From Akkermansiaceae bacterium (lineage in GTDB: Bacteria; Verrucomicrobiota; Verrucomicrobiia; Verrucomicrobiales; Akkermansiaceae): a DNA stretch of 20,591 nucleotides. A model generated the notes under the pieces. It was not told where the DNA came from. It searched no databases and saw only the letters and a list, made by a program, of their open reading frames with translations. Numbering within the stretch: the first letter of the stretch is position 1; each line of letters starts with the position of its first letter. The DNA is taken from NCBI GenBank assembly GCA_023301545.1, contig JALZUI010000089.1:1-20591 (forward strand), written 5' to 3'. The position numbers and the translations under genes were made by a program. Shown here piece after piece: positions 13,280 through 20,591 of this stretch.

Positions 13280-15721
13280 TTATCTTTTTAAGTTAAGTCC
13301 TTTATCCATCTCAACTTCTAGCTCGGTGAGCTTCTGGTTACGAACAACTTTCAAGGTTAGCTTGGCTGTATTGAGACGCTTTAAGGTTTGTGAAAGTTGG
13401 CGAATTTCACTCACCGATTGACCATTCACACCCTGAATTAAATCCCCTGTTAATAGACCTGCTTTAGCGGCAGTGCTATTAGGTGGAACATTCATCAGCG
13501 CCACTCCGCCTTCTTCCTTACTCACTCCGTATGCAGAGAAGTCCGTTCCTTTAAGATCGGTAAGCTTCGCCCCCATCCAGTCGGCTACGACCAAAGGAGC
13601 TGCTTTACCTGATTTTTTAGCTCTAATTGGCTTACTGAAATCAGGAGTACGAGCAATCGCTTTTAACGATGCTTTTTGTACTCCAAACTGATCCATCGGG
13701 AAGTTTTTGAACCCCGCTTTTAATGCCGGCGAGCCTTCTTTAACACGGAAATCCCCCTTAGCAGGATCAACAAACATCGGATCTCCAAATGTTGAATTTT
13801 CGTCCCATCCTAAGGCACTAGAAACTGCCATCACAGCACCTTCATTAGCTCCGTAGAAGTTATTATCGACCGTCACCTTGTCAGTAAATGGGCGCGTCAT
13901 CCGCGCTTGCTTAATAGGCGTCATGAAAATATTATTTTGCACCCTGTCGTCCGTTTTATTGTACCACACATGAGCATGTAAACCGCCATGAACAGTAATA
14001 TTATTCCAAGCATGACGGCGAAAGCCTTCACGTAGTTTCAGCCCACCATTTAACATCACATTGTTATAGATATCGTAGTTGGTCGAACCATCATCTAGGT
14101 CAATATCCCATCCATGATCACAGCGCCAGCGACTGTTACGAATCGTGGTGGTATGCATCGCATCTAGGTAAGGTAAGGTTGGGTGTAGATCGATCACTCG
14201 TTGTGATTCATCGCGACTACTATGCCAGAAACGGTCTCGCCCCCATGAGTTAAAAGAACCATGGTCGTGTGTCTCCAGAACGGTATCAAAGACATCACAG
14301 CCCTCGATCATATGTCCGCCCCATGCACCATCACCAATGTTGATTCCAGAACGTGCGCAATCATACACGGAGGTATTGCGTACCGTGTTTTTCATGGTTA
14401 TATCCATCGTCACTCCCGCAGGTTGACGTTCTACGCGCCCTATTCCGTGAATCAGACAATCTTCAACCACACCCAGTGATGGGTAATTATTCGTCTTAGG
14501 TCCTACCTCGCGATCCATGGCTTCCAGATCATTCTTTTCATTGTACTCAAAAAGAGGGTCTCGCAAGGCCTTAGGGTCACCAATAAAACAAACTCCGCTA
14601 GCACCTACGTCATGAATATGACATCCTTTGATATGAGTGCGGCGGTTATAATTGTTCACAAAGATGGCGTTGCCTCCTACTTGATCGAACTCACAATCAA
14701 AAATCCCAACATCTTCAGTCCCAGTCAGCATAAAAGCGCCTCCTCTATAAATCGCCCAGTCTGAGCGAACCATGGGCTCCTTAGTCTCCATAAAGGTACG
14801 AGCCGCGTGGCGGACAACGAATCCATGGAAATTAACATGCTTCACCGGAGCCTCTTCCGAACCTTTGAATTCTACAATGTGAGGTAAACGAACGACCTCC
14901 ACTGCGGCAGAAGTTAGATCCACTCCCTTTGCCGGCATATAATATAGGGTATTGGTTTCATCATTATGATACCACTCTGCAGGCGCATCTAACTCCTCAA
15001 AGATGTTTTCCACCATGCGGTAGTCTTTATGCATTCCCATCTGACGGTTATTTTGCCATCCACCCTCATATGTGACCTCACCTTTAGCGTCCTTACCTGT
15101 AATCCGGTAGTGATACCCTCCCCAACGAGAGCGGTGAAGAGCGTGGATGTAGCCTCCTTCAGGATCAGCCCATTTCGCAGCTCGCTCTTTGGCAAACGCA
15201 TCGGCAGAAAACCCTTGATAGGGCTTCGCCTTCTTCTTAGGATCATAATTCGGGTAACGAGCCATTCGCTGGTTTTCGCCATTAATGAACAATTGATCGA
15301 TCTTAAGCCCTTCCGGAGTGCTAGCTTTATAGACTCCCTCGGTGCCGTTTTCAGTCGCTGGTGACCAACTGAGGTCAAGCTGGGAGCCACCACTAATAAT
15401 CACCCCTCCTTCGTTAATTGCTTTATAAGCTACAGGGTATTCTTTACTCCCTGAATCCTCAGCAGTAAAGGTTAGCGTAGTAGGCAAATAGTACACGCCG
15501 TCTTCAATATATACCGTTACAGCTTCTTTGCTAGCTACGGATCGGGCTTTTTGCTGAGCTGCCGCTAGTGATAGTAGAGGCATCCCCTTATCGCCACTTG
15601 CAGAGTCAACACCTTGGGGGCTAACGTAGATATCCATCCCGTAAGATAACGAACTGTTTAGGAGCGCGAGGGCCGAGATCGCAAAAACTTGGGGTTTGTT
15701 GGTTATTAATTTATATTTCAT
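13280..15721 (-). CDS. Secreted right-handed beta-helix protein with C-terminal PDZ domain
   Basis: An 813-residue exported protein, first gene of a pair with the sulfatase. Signal peptide at about 1-28 (SYG end). Residues 29-110 are the usual entry to carbohydrate-active beta-helix proteins (IYVSPQGVDSASGDKGMPLLSL, then IEDGVYYL). A long parallel beta-helix covers about 290-600, with repeated short turns (DVGIFDCEFDQVGGNAIFV, THIKGCHIHDVGASGVCF). Conserved-looking acidic/His clusters are HDHGSFNSWGRD (484-495) and WDIDLDDGS (537-545), possible active-site regions. The closing block FGDPMFVDPAKGDFRV (644-659) is common in secreted beta-helix enzymes. Residues about 732-805 form a PDZ domain (STAAKAGLLTGDLIQGVNG). 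Overall this resembles GH141-like and related beta-helix enzymes, but the enzyme class is inference. The ATG at 15721 has no Shine-Dalgarno. Six bases separate it from the sulfatase gene. Confidence 0.85.
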   Translation of the reverse strand: MKYKLITNKPQVFAISALALLNSSLSYGMDIYVSPQGVDSASGDKGMPLLSLAAAQQKARSVASKEAVTVYIEDGVYYLPTTLTFTAEDSGSKEYPVAYKAINEGGVIISGGSQLDLSWSPATENGTEGVYKASTPEGLKIDQLFINGENQRMARYPNYDPKKKAKPYQGFSADAFAKERAAKWADPEGGYIHALHRSRWGGYHYRITGKDAKGEVTYEGGWQNNRQMGMHKDYRMVENIFEELDAPAEWYHNDETNTLYYMPAKGVDLTSAAVEVVRLPHIVEFKGSEEAPVKHVNFHGFVVRHAARTFMETKEPMVRSDWAIYRGGAFMLTGTEDVGIFDCEFDQVGGNAIFVNNYNRRTHIKGCHIHDVGASGVCFIGDPKALRDPLFEYNEKNDLEAMDREVGPKTNNYPSLGVVEDCLIHGIGRVERQPAGVTMDITMKNTVRNTSVYDCARSGINIGDGAWGGHMIEGCDVFDTVLETHDHGSFNSWGRDRFWHSSRDESQRVIDLHPTLPYLDAMHTTTIRNSRWRCDHGWDIDLDDGSTNYDIYNNVMLNGGLKLREGFRRHAWNNITVHGGLHAHVWYNKTDDRVQNNIFMTPIKQARMTRPFTDKVTVDNNFYGANEGAVMAVSSALGWDENSTFGDPMFVDPAKGDFRVKEGSPALKAGFKNFPMDQFGVQKASLKAIARTPDFSKPIRAKKSGKAAPLVVADWMGAKLTDLKGTDFSAYGVSKEEGGVALMNVPPNSTAAKAGLLTGDLIQGVNGQSVSEIRQLSQTLKRLNTAKLTLKVVRNQKLTELEVEMDKGLNLKR

Positions 15722-15992
15722 TAGATTGGTAAAATTAAGGGTTCGAAAAATTATTTAATAGGGGTCTTCTTAGCATAAGGGGCTAAATCATGATCTCCTG
15801 ATGACCTCCAAGAAACCGCTCTTCTTGTCCGCACGGGAGAAATTTCAATCACTCCTACTAAATGAAACCTTAATACTCTTTATCCAAACCGAATCTTTCA
15901 CTGATTCTTTAAAAAACTCTGTGAATTTACCCCCTCCACGATGAAAATAATCTTGATTTCATAGAGACTCCTTATTTAGGCTAGTGTTTCTT
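15722..15992. other. Divergent intergenic region between the beta-helix gene and adk
   Basis: 271 bases that must carry the promoters of the beta-helix/sulfatase pair (minus) and of adk (plus). I see no reading frame. ATGAAA (15941-15946) and TTTCAT (15957-15962) form a weak 6-bp inverted repeat about 30 bases before the adk ATG. TTGATT (15953-15958) and TATTTA (15973-15978) look promoter-like but their 14-base spacing is too short. Confidence 0.5.
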
Positions 15993-16592
15993 ATGGCGAA
16001 ACCTGCAATTTTATTCATCGGCGCACCTGGCGCTGGAAAAGGTACTCAAGGAGAGACGATTGGGCACCTCCCTGGTTTCTTTCATTGCGCAAGTGGTGAT
16101 ATCTTTCGCGCGCTTGATAAAGATTCCGAACTCGGAAAAATTGTAGCGGAGTACTCCACCTCAGGAAACCTAGTACCAGATGAAATCACGGTGAAAATCG
16201 TAGGCGAACAGCTCGATGCTTGGGTAGCAGACGGAACCTATAACCCAGAGAAAGAAACCCTAATTCTGGATGGTATTCCACGCACCGTGAATCAAGCCGC
16301 CCTCTTGGGACAATTTGTTGACATCCAACGCGTAATCCACCTCTCCTGCCCAGACCGTGAATCCCTAGTTGCCCGTATGAAAATGCGCGCACTAGCAAAA
16401 GGACGAGCCGATGATGCAGATGAGGAAATCATCCGCAACCGCTTCTCCGTCTACGAAGCTGAGACCAAGCCGATTCTTGAACACTTTGGCGATGATAAGA
16501 TCACCAACATCGACGCTCAACAGCATCCAATTCAAGTACTCCGCGAAATCACTGCGGCGATCTCCGATCTTGGACTCTACTTAGCCCTTTAG
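15993..16592 (+). CDS. adk: Adenylate kinase, short type without LID domain
   Basis: Catalyses AMP + ATP to two ADP in the cytoplasm. The 199-residue protein opens with the P-loop GAPGAGKGTQ (residues 9-18). Next comes the nucleotide-binding CASGDIFR block, where family members usually have SSGD, then LVPDEI, DGIPRT (usually DGFPRT) and RMKMRALAKGRADDADEEIIRNRF. There the GRADD sequence replaces the long LID insertion of E. coli Adk, so this is the short form, shared with UMP/CMP kinases and many Bacteroidota-like enzymes. UMP/CMP kinase activity is therefore an alternative. The frame is open to a GTG at 15984, but the ATG at 15993 gives the standard MAKPAILFIGAPG start. fmt follows after 6 bases, so the two are one operon. 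Upstream is a divergent region without a clear promoter. Confidence 0.88.
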   Translation: MAKPAILFIGAPGAGKGTQGETIGHLPGFFHCASGDIFRALDKDSELGKIVAEYSTSGNLVPDEITVKIVGEQLDAWVADGTYNPEKETLILDGIPRTVNQAALLGQFVDIQRVIHLSCPDRESLVARMKMRALAKGRADDADEEIIRNRFSVYEAETKPILEHFGDDKITNIDAQQHPIQVLREITAAISDLGLYLAL

Positions 16593-16598
16593 TCCTCT

Positions 16599-17540
16599 GT
16601 GAGCACTCCCGCACTCCGACTTCTCTTCATGGGTACGGGCGACATCGCCCTCCCTGCTTTTGAGGCCCTCCTCACTAGCAATCACACTCTCCTAGGCCTC
16701 GTCACTCAACCTGATAAACCCGTTGGGCGTAAGCAGGTGATGACTCCACCTCGACTCAAGGAAGTCGCGCTAGAACATGGCCTCCCAGTCTGGCAGCCCG
16801 AGAAAGCACGGAACAAAGCCTTCCTCACTGAACTCGAGGACTTGCGCCCTGATGTCATTATCGTAATGGCCTATGGGCAAATCCTCACCCAACGGCTCAT
16901 TGATATCCCCTCGAACGCGATTATTAATGTCCACGCCTCCCTCCTCCCTCTTTACCGAGGAGCATCTTGCATCCAAGGCCCGATTGCAGACGGGCACGCC
17001 ACTACAGGTGTCACCATTATGCACGTCGTCAAGGCCCTCGATGCAGGCGACATCATTCTGCAACAAGAGACTCCCATAAGCGCAGATGACACGGGCGGAG
17101 CTGTTCATGACCGCCTTGCCGAGATGACTCCTGCAAGTCTTCTAGAGGCTCTCTCCCAACTTGCCAATGGCACCGCCACTCGCACAATTCAGGATGACGA
17201 CGCCTCCACCTATGCACCTAAACTCCTCCGTGATCACGGCCGCCTAGATGGCGCCAAGACCGCAGTTGAACTAGAACGCCTAATCCGCGCCTACCACCCT
17301 TGGCCCAGCACTTTTACCACCTATCTTGATAAAAAGGGGAAAGAGCGTCGCATGAAAATCTTTCCACCCACCACAGTAGTTACCAGCTCCACCAGCGAGC
17401 CTGGAAAACTCTCTGTAGAAGACGGGGTTCTCCTCTTCGGGTGCGCCCAGGGAACAGCGCTCGCCCTCGACAAGATCCAACCAGAAGGATCCAAGGTCAT
17501 GCCTGTAGCGGATTTCCTCAAGGGAAACCCTTTTGGCTAA
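16599..17540 (+). CDS. fmt: Methionyl-tRNA formyltransferase
   Basis: Transfers a formyl group from 10-formyl-THF to Met-tRNA(fMet), making the initiator for bacterial translation. The 313-residue length is normal. Visible motifs: LLFMGTGDIALPAFEAL at the N-terminus (the family usually has MGTPDFA), TQPDKPVGR (37-44), IINVHASLLPLYRGASCIQ (108-126) with catalytic Asn110 and His112, TTGVTIM (135-141) and ALDAGDI (146-152) with Asp148. The C-terminal tRNA-binding domain includes TYAPKL (204-209) and RAYHPWPSTFT (230-240). The start codon is GTG at 16599, 6 bases after the adk stop; no ATG fits upstream and no Shine-Dalgarno is seen, so it probably depends on coupling with adk. def, often found with fmt, is absent here. 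Convergent with tyrS. Confidence 0.94.
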   Translation: MSTPALRLLFMGTGDIALPAFEALLTSNHTLLGLVTQPDKPVGRKQVMTPPRLKEVALEHGLPVWQPEKARNKAFLTELEDLRPDVIIVMAYGQILTQRLIDIPSNAIINVHASLLPLYRGASCIQGPIADGHATTGVTIMHVVKALDAGDIILQQETPISADDTGGAVHDRLAEMTPASLLEALSQLANGTATRTIQDDDASTYAPKLLRDHGRLDGAKTAVELERLIRAYHPWPSTFTTYLDKKGKERRMKIFPPTTVVTSSTSEPGKLSVEDGVLLFGCAQGTALALDKIQPEGSKVMPVADFLKGNPFG

Positions 17541-17566
17541 ACGCCCCCTCCTAAGGCGTCACTTGC

Positions 17567-18754
17567 TTAGGTAAACTTAACGCTCAATTTCTTAGAGAGC
17601 TTGAGTACATCACCGGCAGAGAACGTAGCTAAGCTCGTTGGGTCAGATAATTTTTCCCCGTTGAGTTCCACTCGGCCGACTGCAATGTAATCCTTTTTGA
17701 TTCTTCCACCAGAAAGATCCGCTTGGCCTAAGGTTTCAAAAACGACCTTGAGTTGCTGCGTCAGATTCGTCGCTTCCTGAAGTCCTGCAGAAATTTCAGC
17801 GAGGGAAATTTCTTCCGCTCCTGCCGAGTGATCACCGCTAGATTTTTTCTCAGAAATTTCAGCCGCTTGCAGGGCCTCTTCTTCCGAATGGAAACGAGTC
17901 GTGATACGAATTGCCAACTGCTTTTTACTCACTCGTGGATCTTCTGCAGGGTCTCGCTTTTCACCAAGAAGGAGGAGGTAGTAGCGCTCCATGAGATCGT
18001 CAGAGATCTTCATCAGCTTATCATACATTTCAAAAGGAGGATCAGAAACCCCGATGTAATTATTCAGTGATTTGGACATCTTTTTCACTCCATCCAGCCC
18101 TTCTAAAATTGGCACCAGAATCACCACCTGCGGGTCCATTCCCTCTTGTTTTTGCAGGTCTCTGCCCACTAGGTTATTGAACCGTTGATCAGTCCCCCCT
18201 AGCTCCACATCAGACTTCACCATGACCGAGTCCCACCCTTGCATAATTGGGTACTGCAGCTCATGTAAACGAACCTCTTTGCCTTCCTCAACACGTGTTT
18301 TAAAATCCTCTCGCTGGAGCATTTGCTGCATCGTCGCTCGGGTATTCAGTTGCAATACCTCAGCGTAAGTCATCTCATTGAACCAAGTTCCATTATACAC
18401 AACTTCCGTCTTCTCCTTATCCAAGACCTTAAATGCCTGCTCCTTGTACGTCTCCGCATTGGCCAAAACCTCTTCGCGGGTCAAAGGCGGACGCGTGCTA
18501 GACTTCCCAGTAGGATCGCCAATCATAGCCGTAAAATCTCCGATAATTAAGACCGCCTGGTGTCCTAGATCCTGAAATTGGCGCAGCTTTTGCATCGCCA
18601 CTGTATGGCCGAGATGAATATCTGGAGCAGTAGGATCAACCCCTAACTTTACACGCAACGGACGACCAAGCGCCAACTTCGCCTCCATGTCCTTCCGTGA
18701 AATGCACGTATCTGTCCCCTCAATCAATAATTCTAGGCTCTCCTGTATGTTCAT
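17567..18754 (-). CDS. tyrS: Tyrosyl-tRNA synthetase
   Basis: Charges tRNA(Tyr) with tyrosine. The 395-residue class I synthetase has the HIGH-type motif HLGH (47-50) within GVDPTAPDIHLGHTV. It also has GDFTAMIGDPTGKS (72-85), the tyrosine/tRNA region SDVELGGTDQRFN (181-193), and KMSKS (225-229). A C-terminal S4-like RNA-binding domain (about 335-395, SGGRIKKDYIAVGRVELNGEKL) completes it. Length and motif spelling fit the TyrZ-like branch (HLGH rather than HVGH, about 400 residues) rather than the E. coli TyrS branch. The ATG at 18754 is preceded by AAAGGGT, so the Shine-Dalgarno-like run is only one base from the start. It lies 130 bases after thrS with a terminator-like hairpin between, so it probably has its own promoter. 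No T-box leader is seen. Confidence 0.95.
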   Translation of the reverse strand: MNIQESLELLIEGTDTCISRKDMEAKLALGRPLRVKLGVDPTAPDIHLGHTVAMQKLRQFQDLGHQAVLIIGDFTAMIGDPTGKSSTRPPLTREEVLANAETYKEQAFKVLDKEKTEVVYNGTWFNEMTYAEVLQLNTRATMQQMLQREDFKTRVEEGKEVRLHELQYPIMQGWDSVMVKSDVELGGTDQRFNNLVGRDLQKQEGMDPQVVILVPILEGLDGVKKMSKSLNNYIGVSDPPFEMYDKLMKISDDLMERYYLLLLGEKRDPAEDPRVSKKQLAIRITTRFHSEEEALQAAEISEKKSSGDHSAGAEEISLAEISAGLQEATNLTQQLKVVFETLGQADLSGGRIKKDYIAVGRVELNGEKLSDPTSLATFSAGDVLKLSKKLSVKFT

Positions 18755-18846
18755 ACCCTTTGTTTAGACAGCATAAGAACCCACCGACAAGCCAGAAAGA
18801 CGCAAAATTCCTTACGATCTCGCCTTAGAAATCAACAGAGAAAGAG

Positions 18847-18871
18847 AAGCCCCCTACTTATAGGAGGGCTT
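18847..18871 (-). terminator. Probable terminator of thrS
   Basis: On the minus strand AAGCCCTC and GGGGGCTT pair over 8 bases with one G-U pair, around a 9-base loop, 13 bases after the thrS stop. A pyrimidine tract CTCTTTCTCT follows instead of a pure T-run, so strength is uncertain. Confidence 0.55.
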
Positions 18872-18884
18872 TATGATCTCCCGA

Positions 18885-20591
18885 TTACTCCCAGGATGCA
18901 GGTTCGAGGAGCTGATCGGTGGCTTCAGCTGCGATTTGGGTGACCGCTCGGTCGAGTGGGAACACTCCTAGATCTTGTAGATCGCGGTGGCGAACACTGA
19001 CGCTTTTTTCTTCTTCTTCCTTCGCTCCAATAACGAGGAAGTAAGGTACGCGGTCGAGGCGAGAGAGACGGATTTTAGCTCCGATCTTGTCCGAAGAGGA
19101 ATCGATCTTAGCACGTACTCCTTGAGCCGCGAGTTTTTGCGCGACCTCGTGGGCGTAGTCATCGAACTTATCAGAAATGGTAAGGACGCGAACTTGCTCC
19201 GGAGCGAGCCACATCGGGAATTTGCCCTCGAAGTGCTCAATAAGGAGACCTGTGAAACGTTCAAGAGACCCGAACGGTGCGCGGTGAATCATGATCGGCT
19301 GGTGCGGCTTGTTATCAGAGCCAATGTACTCTAGATCAAAGCGTTTTGGTAACTGGAAGTCCACCTGGACTGTACCCAACTGCCAATCACGACCGATTAC
19401 ATCTTTTACAACGAAGTCGATTTTAGGTCCATAGAATGCAGCTTCGCCTTCTTCCTCGGTGTAATCAACATCCATACGATTCACAGCCAGACGCAGCGCA
19501 TCTTCGGCCATATCCCAATCAGCAGAGTCACCGACGTATTTATCACTACCTGGCTCACGGAGCGAAATACGGACGCGGTAATCATTCATTCCCAGCGTTT
19601 TAAGAACCTTTTTCACTAGAGTCAGACAGCCGTCGATTTCCTCTTGTAGTTGATCAGGAGTAACGAACAGGTGGGCATCATCTTGAGTAAAGCCACGGAC
19701 ACGTGTCATGCCGCCAAGCTCACCACTTTTCTCCCATCGGTAAACGGTACCAAACTCGGCCAGACGAACTGGTAAATCACGGTAAGAACGGTGCTCACTA
19801 GCGTAGATACGAATATGGTGAGGGCAGTTCATCGGCTTCAACATGTAGCCTTCGTACTCCCCGTTTTTAAGACCAGCCATGAGGTCGGCACAACTAGAAC
19901 CGTCCTCTGTAAGTTTTTCTAAAACATCGCGTTCCGCAATAGCAGGGTATTGGCTCTCTTCATAGTAAGGAAAGTGACCTGAAGTACGGTAGAGATCGAG
20001 TTTACCAATGTGTGGAGTAAAGACCTGTGAGTAGCCTTGAGCGTCTAACTCGCGAGTAATAAAGTCTTGTAGAGCACGACGAACGAGAGCGCCCTTAGGC
20101 TTCCACAGAAGAAGCCCCTGCCCGACCATTTCGTCGATATGGAAAAGCCCCAGCTCACGACCGAGTTTACGGTGATCACGCTTCTTGGCCTCCTCTAGGC
20201 GTTCTAGGTGTTCCTGGAGGAGAGTCTTATTCTTCCAACACGTTCCATAAATTCGCTGTAGAGATTCGCGCTCTTGGTCGCCCTTGTAGTAAGAGGCCGC
20301 AACTGACATCACCTTGAAGGCCTTACAGTTACCAGTACGTCCCACGTGAGGTCCCGCACAGAGATCCCAAAAGTCGCCATTTTTGAAGAGAGAGATTTCT
20401 TCCCCCTCTGGAATATCGTTCAGAAGATCAACCTTGAACTTAGATGGAACGGAGCGTTCCGCAACAGCGGCGAGGCGTCCTGATTGAGCCATCTCCATCG
20501 CTTCGTCACGAGAGACGATTTGCTTTTCGAAAGTGTTATTGGCCTTAACCTCCTTTTTCATCTCCGCCTCGATCTTTTCAAAATCCTCAGG
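18885..20591 (-). CDS. thrS: Threonyl-tRNA synthetase, N-terminus beyond the window edge
   Basis: Charges tRNA(Thr) and edits Ser-tRNA(Thr). The frame is open to the last base of the window: ten more codons (PEDFEKIEAE) precede the internal ATG at 20561, and these match the usual ThrRS sequence, so the true start lies outside. 568 residues are visible. In order: the end of the editing domain with CAGPH and ASYYKGD, the class II core with motif 1 around FTPHIGKLDLYRTSGH, MNCPHH (zinc Cys), motif 2 FGTVYRWEKSGELGGMTRVRGFTQDDAH (zinc His), IHRAPFGSLERF (zinc His and motif 3), and the C-terminal anticodon-binding domain from about WLAPEQVRVL. An insert of about 25 residues before the LKPMNCPHH block is longer than in E. 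coli. The TGS domain and the editing HxxxH motif are outside the window. Confidence 0.97.
   Translation of the reverse strand, partial: PEDFEKIEAEMKKEVKANNTFEKQIVSRDEAMEMAQSGRLAAVAERSVPSKFKVDLLNDIPEGEEISLFKNGDFWDLCAGPHVGRTGNCKAFKVMSVAASYYKGDQERESLQRIYGTCWKNKTLLQEHLERLEEAKKRDHRKLGRELGLFHIDEMVGQGLLLWKPKGALVRRALQDFITRELDAQGYSQVFTPHIGKLDLYRTSGHFPYYEESQYPAIAERDVLEKLTEDGSSCADLMAGLKNGEYEGYMLKPMNCPHHIRIYASEHRSYRDLPVRLAEFGTVYRWEKSGELGGMTRVRGFTQDDAHLFVTPDQLQEEIDGCLTLVKKVLKTLGMNDYRVRISLREPGSDKYVGDSADWDMAEDALRLAVNRMDVDYTEEEGEAAFYGPKIDFVVKDVIGRDWQLGTVQVDFQLPKRFDLEYIGSDNKPHQPIMIHRAPFGSLERFTGLLIEHFEGKFPMWLAPEQVRVLTISDKFDDYAHEVAQKLAAQGVRAKIDSSSDKIGAKIRLSRLDRVPYFLVIGAKEEEEKSVSVRHRDLQDLGVFPLDRAVTQIAAEATDQLLEPASWE

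Noticed and set aside
14989..15393. 134-residue frame on the same strand inside the beta-helix gene
   Set aside because: Wrong-frame shadow. The beta-helix frame is continuous and makes sense through this part.
15984..15992. GTG start for adk that adds three residues
   Set aside because: The ATG at 15993 gives the standard MAKPAILFIGAPG start; AGG three bases before the GTG is weak support.
18885..20561. Treating ATG 20561 as the start of thrS
   Set aside because: The frame continues to the window edge with residues that match ThrRS (PEDFEKIEAE), so that ATG is internal.
1..20591. CRISPR array, insertion sequence or prophage
   Set aside because: No regularly spaced direct repeats, transposase, integrase or phage structural gene is visible on either strand.

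Overview
The window looks like a chromosomal segment of a marine-type Verrucomicrobiota bacterium. This is inferred from a PEP-CTERM protein with the RRRR tail common in that phylum, a secreted beta-helix protein paired with a sulfatase, the family mix, and weak or absent Shine-Dalgarno sequences at most genes. I see no rRNA, tRNA, insertion sequence, phage gene or CRISPR array. Both ends cut a gene: a GTPase at the left and threonyl-tRNA synthetase at the right.

Layout. 1-1759 (minus): a membrane protein of the DUF2868 type overlaps, by ATGA, the start of a DUF3482-type GTPase that runs off the left edge. 1760-2131: non-coding. 2132-3013 (plus): an orphan PEP-CTERM exported protein. 3181-4280 (minus): a small protein built from acyl-carrier-protein-like pieces in permuted order, then an RDD-family membrane protein. 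4427-5089 (minus): rluA, divergent from a SulP anion transporter with a STAS domain (5227-7077, plus). 7080-8183 (minus): thiE and a short Hsp20 with a clear intrinsic terminator between them. 8401-11733 (plus): a secreted PQQ-type sugar dehydrogenase and a long acyl-CoA/acyl-ACP synthetase-like protein. 11738-15721 (minus): a two-gene unit of a secreted beta-helix protein with a C-terminal PDZ domain and a secreted sulfatase. 15993-17540 (plus): short-type adenylate kinase and fmt. 17567-20591 (minus): tyrS and partial thrS.

How the genes relate. Most are unrelated single-gene or two-gene units. The clearest functional pairs are GTPase + DUF2868 protein (membrane-linked GTPase of unknown role), beta-helix/PDZ + sulfatase (probable attack on a sulfated polysaccharide outside the cytoplasm), and adk + fmt. 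The right third is translation housekeeping (fmt, tyrS, thrS; rluA further left). The most unusual item is the 183-residue protein at 3181-3732. Its C-terminus matches helix I of an acyl carrier protein and its N-terminus matches helices II-IV, with the break exactly at the position of the prosthetic serine, which is replaced by glycine.
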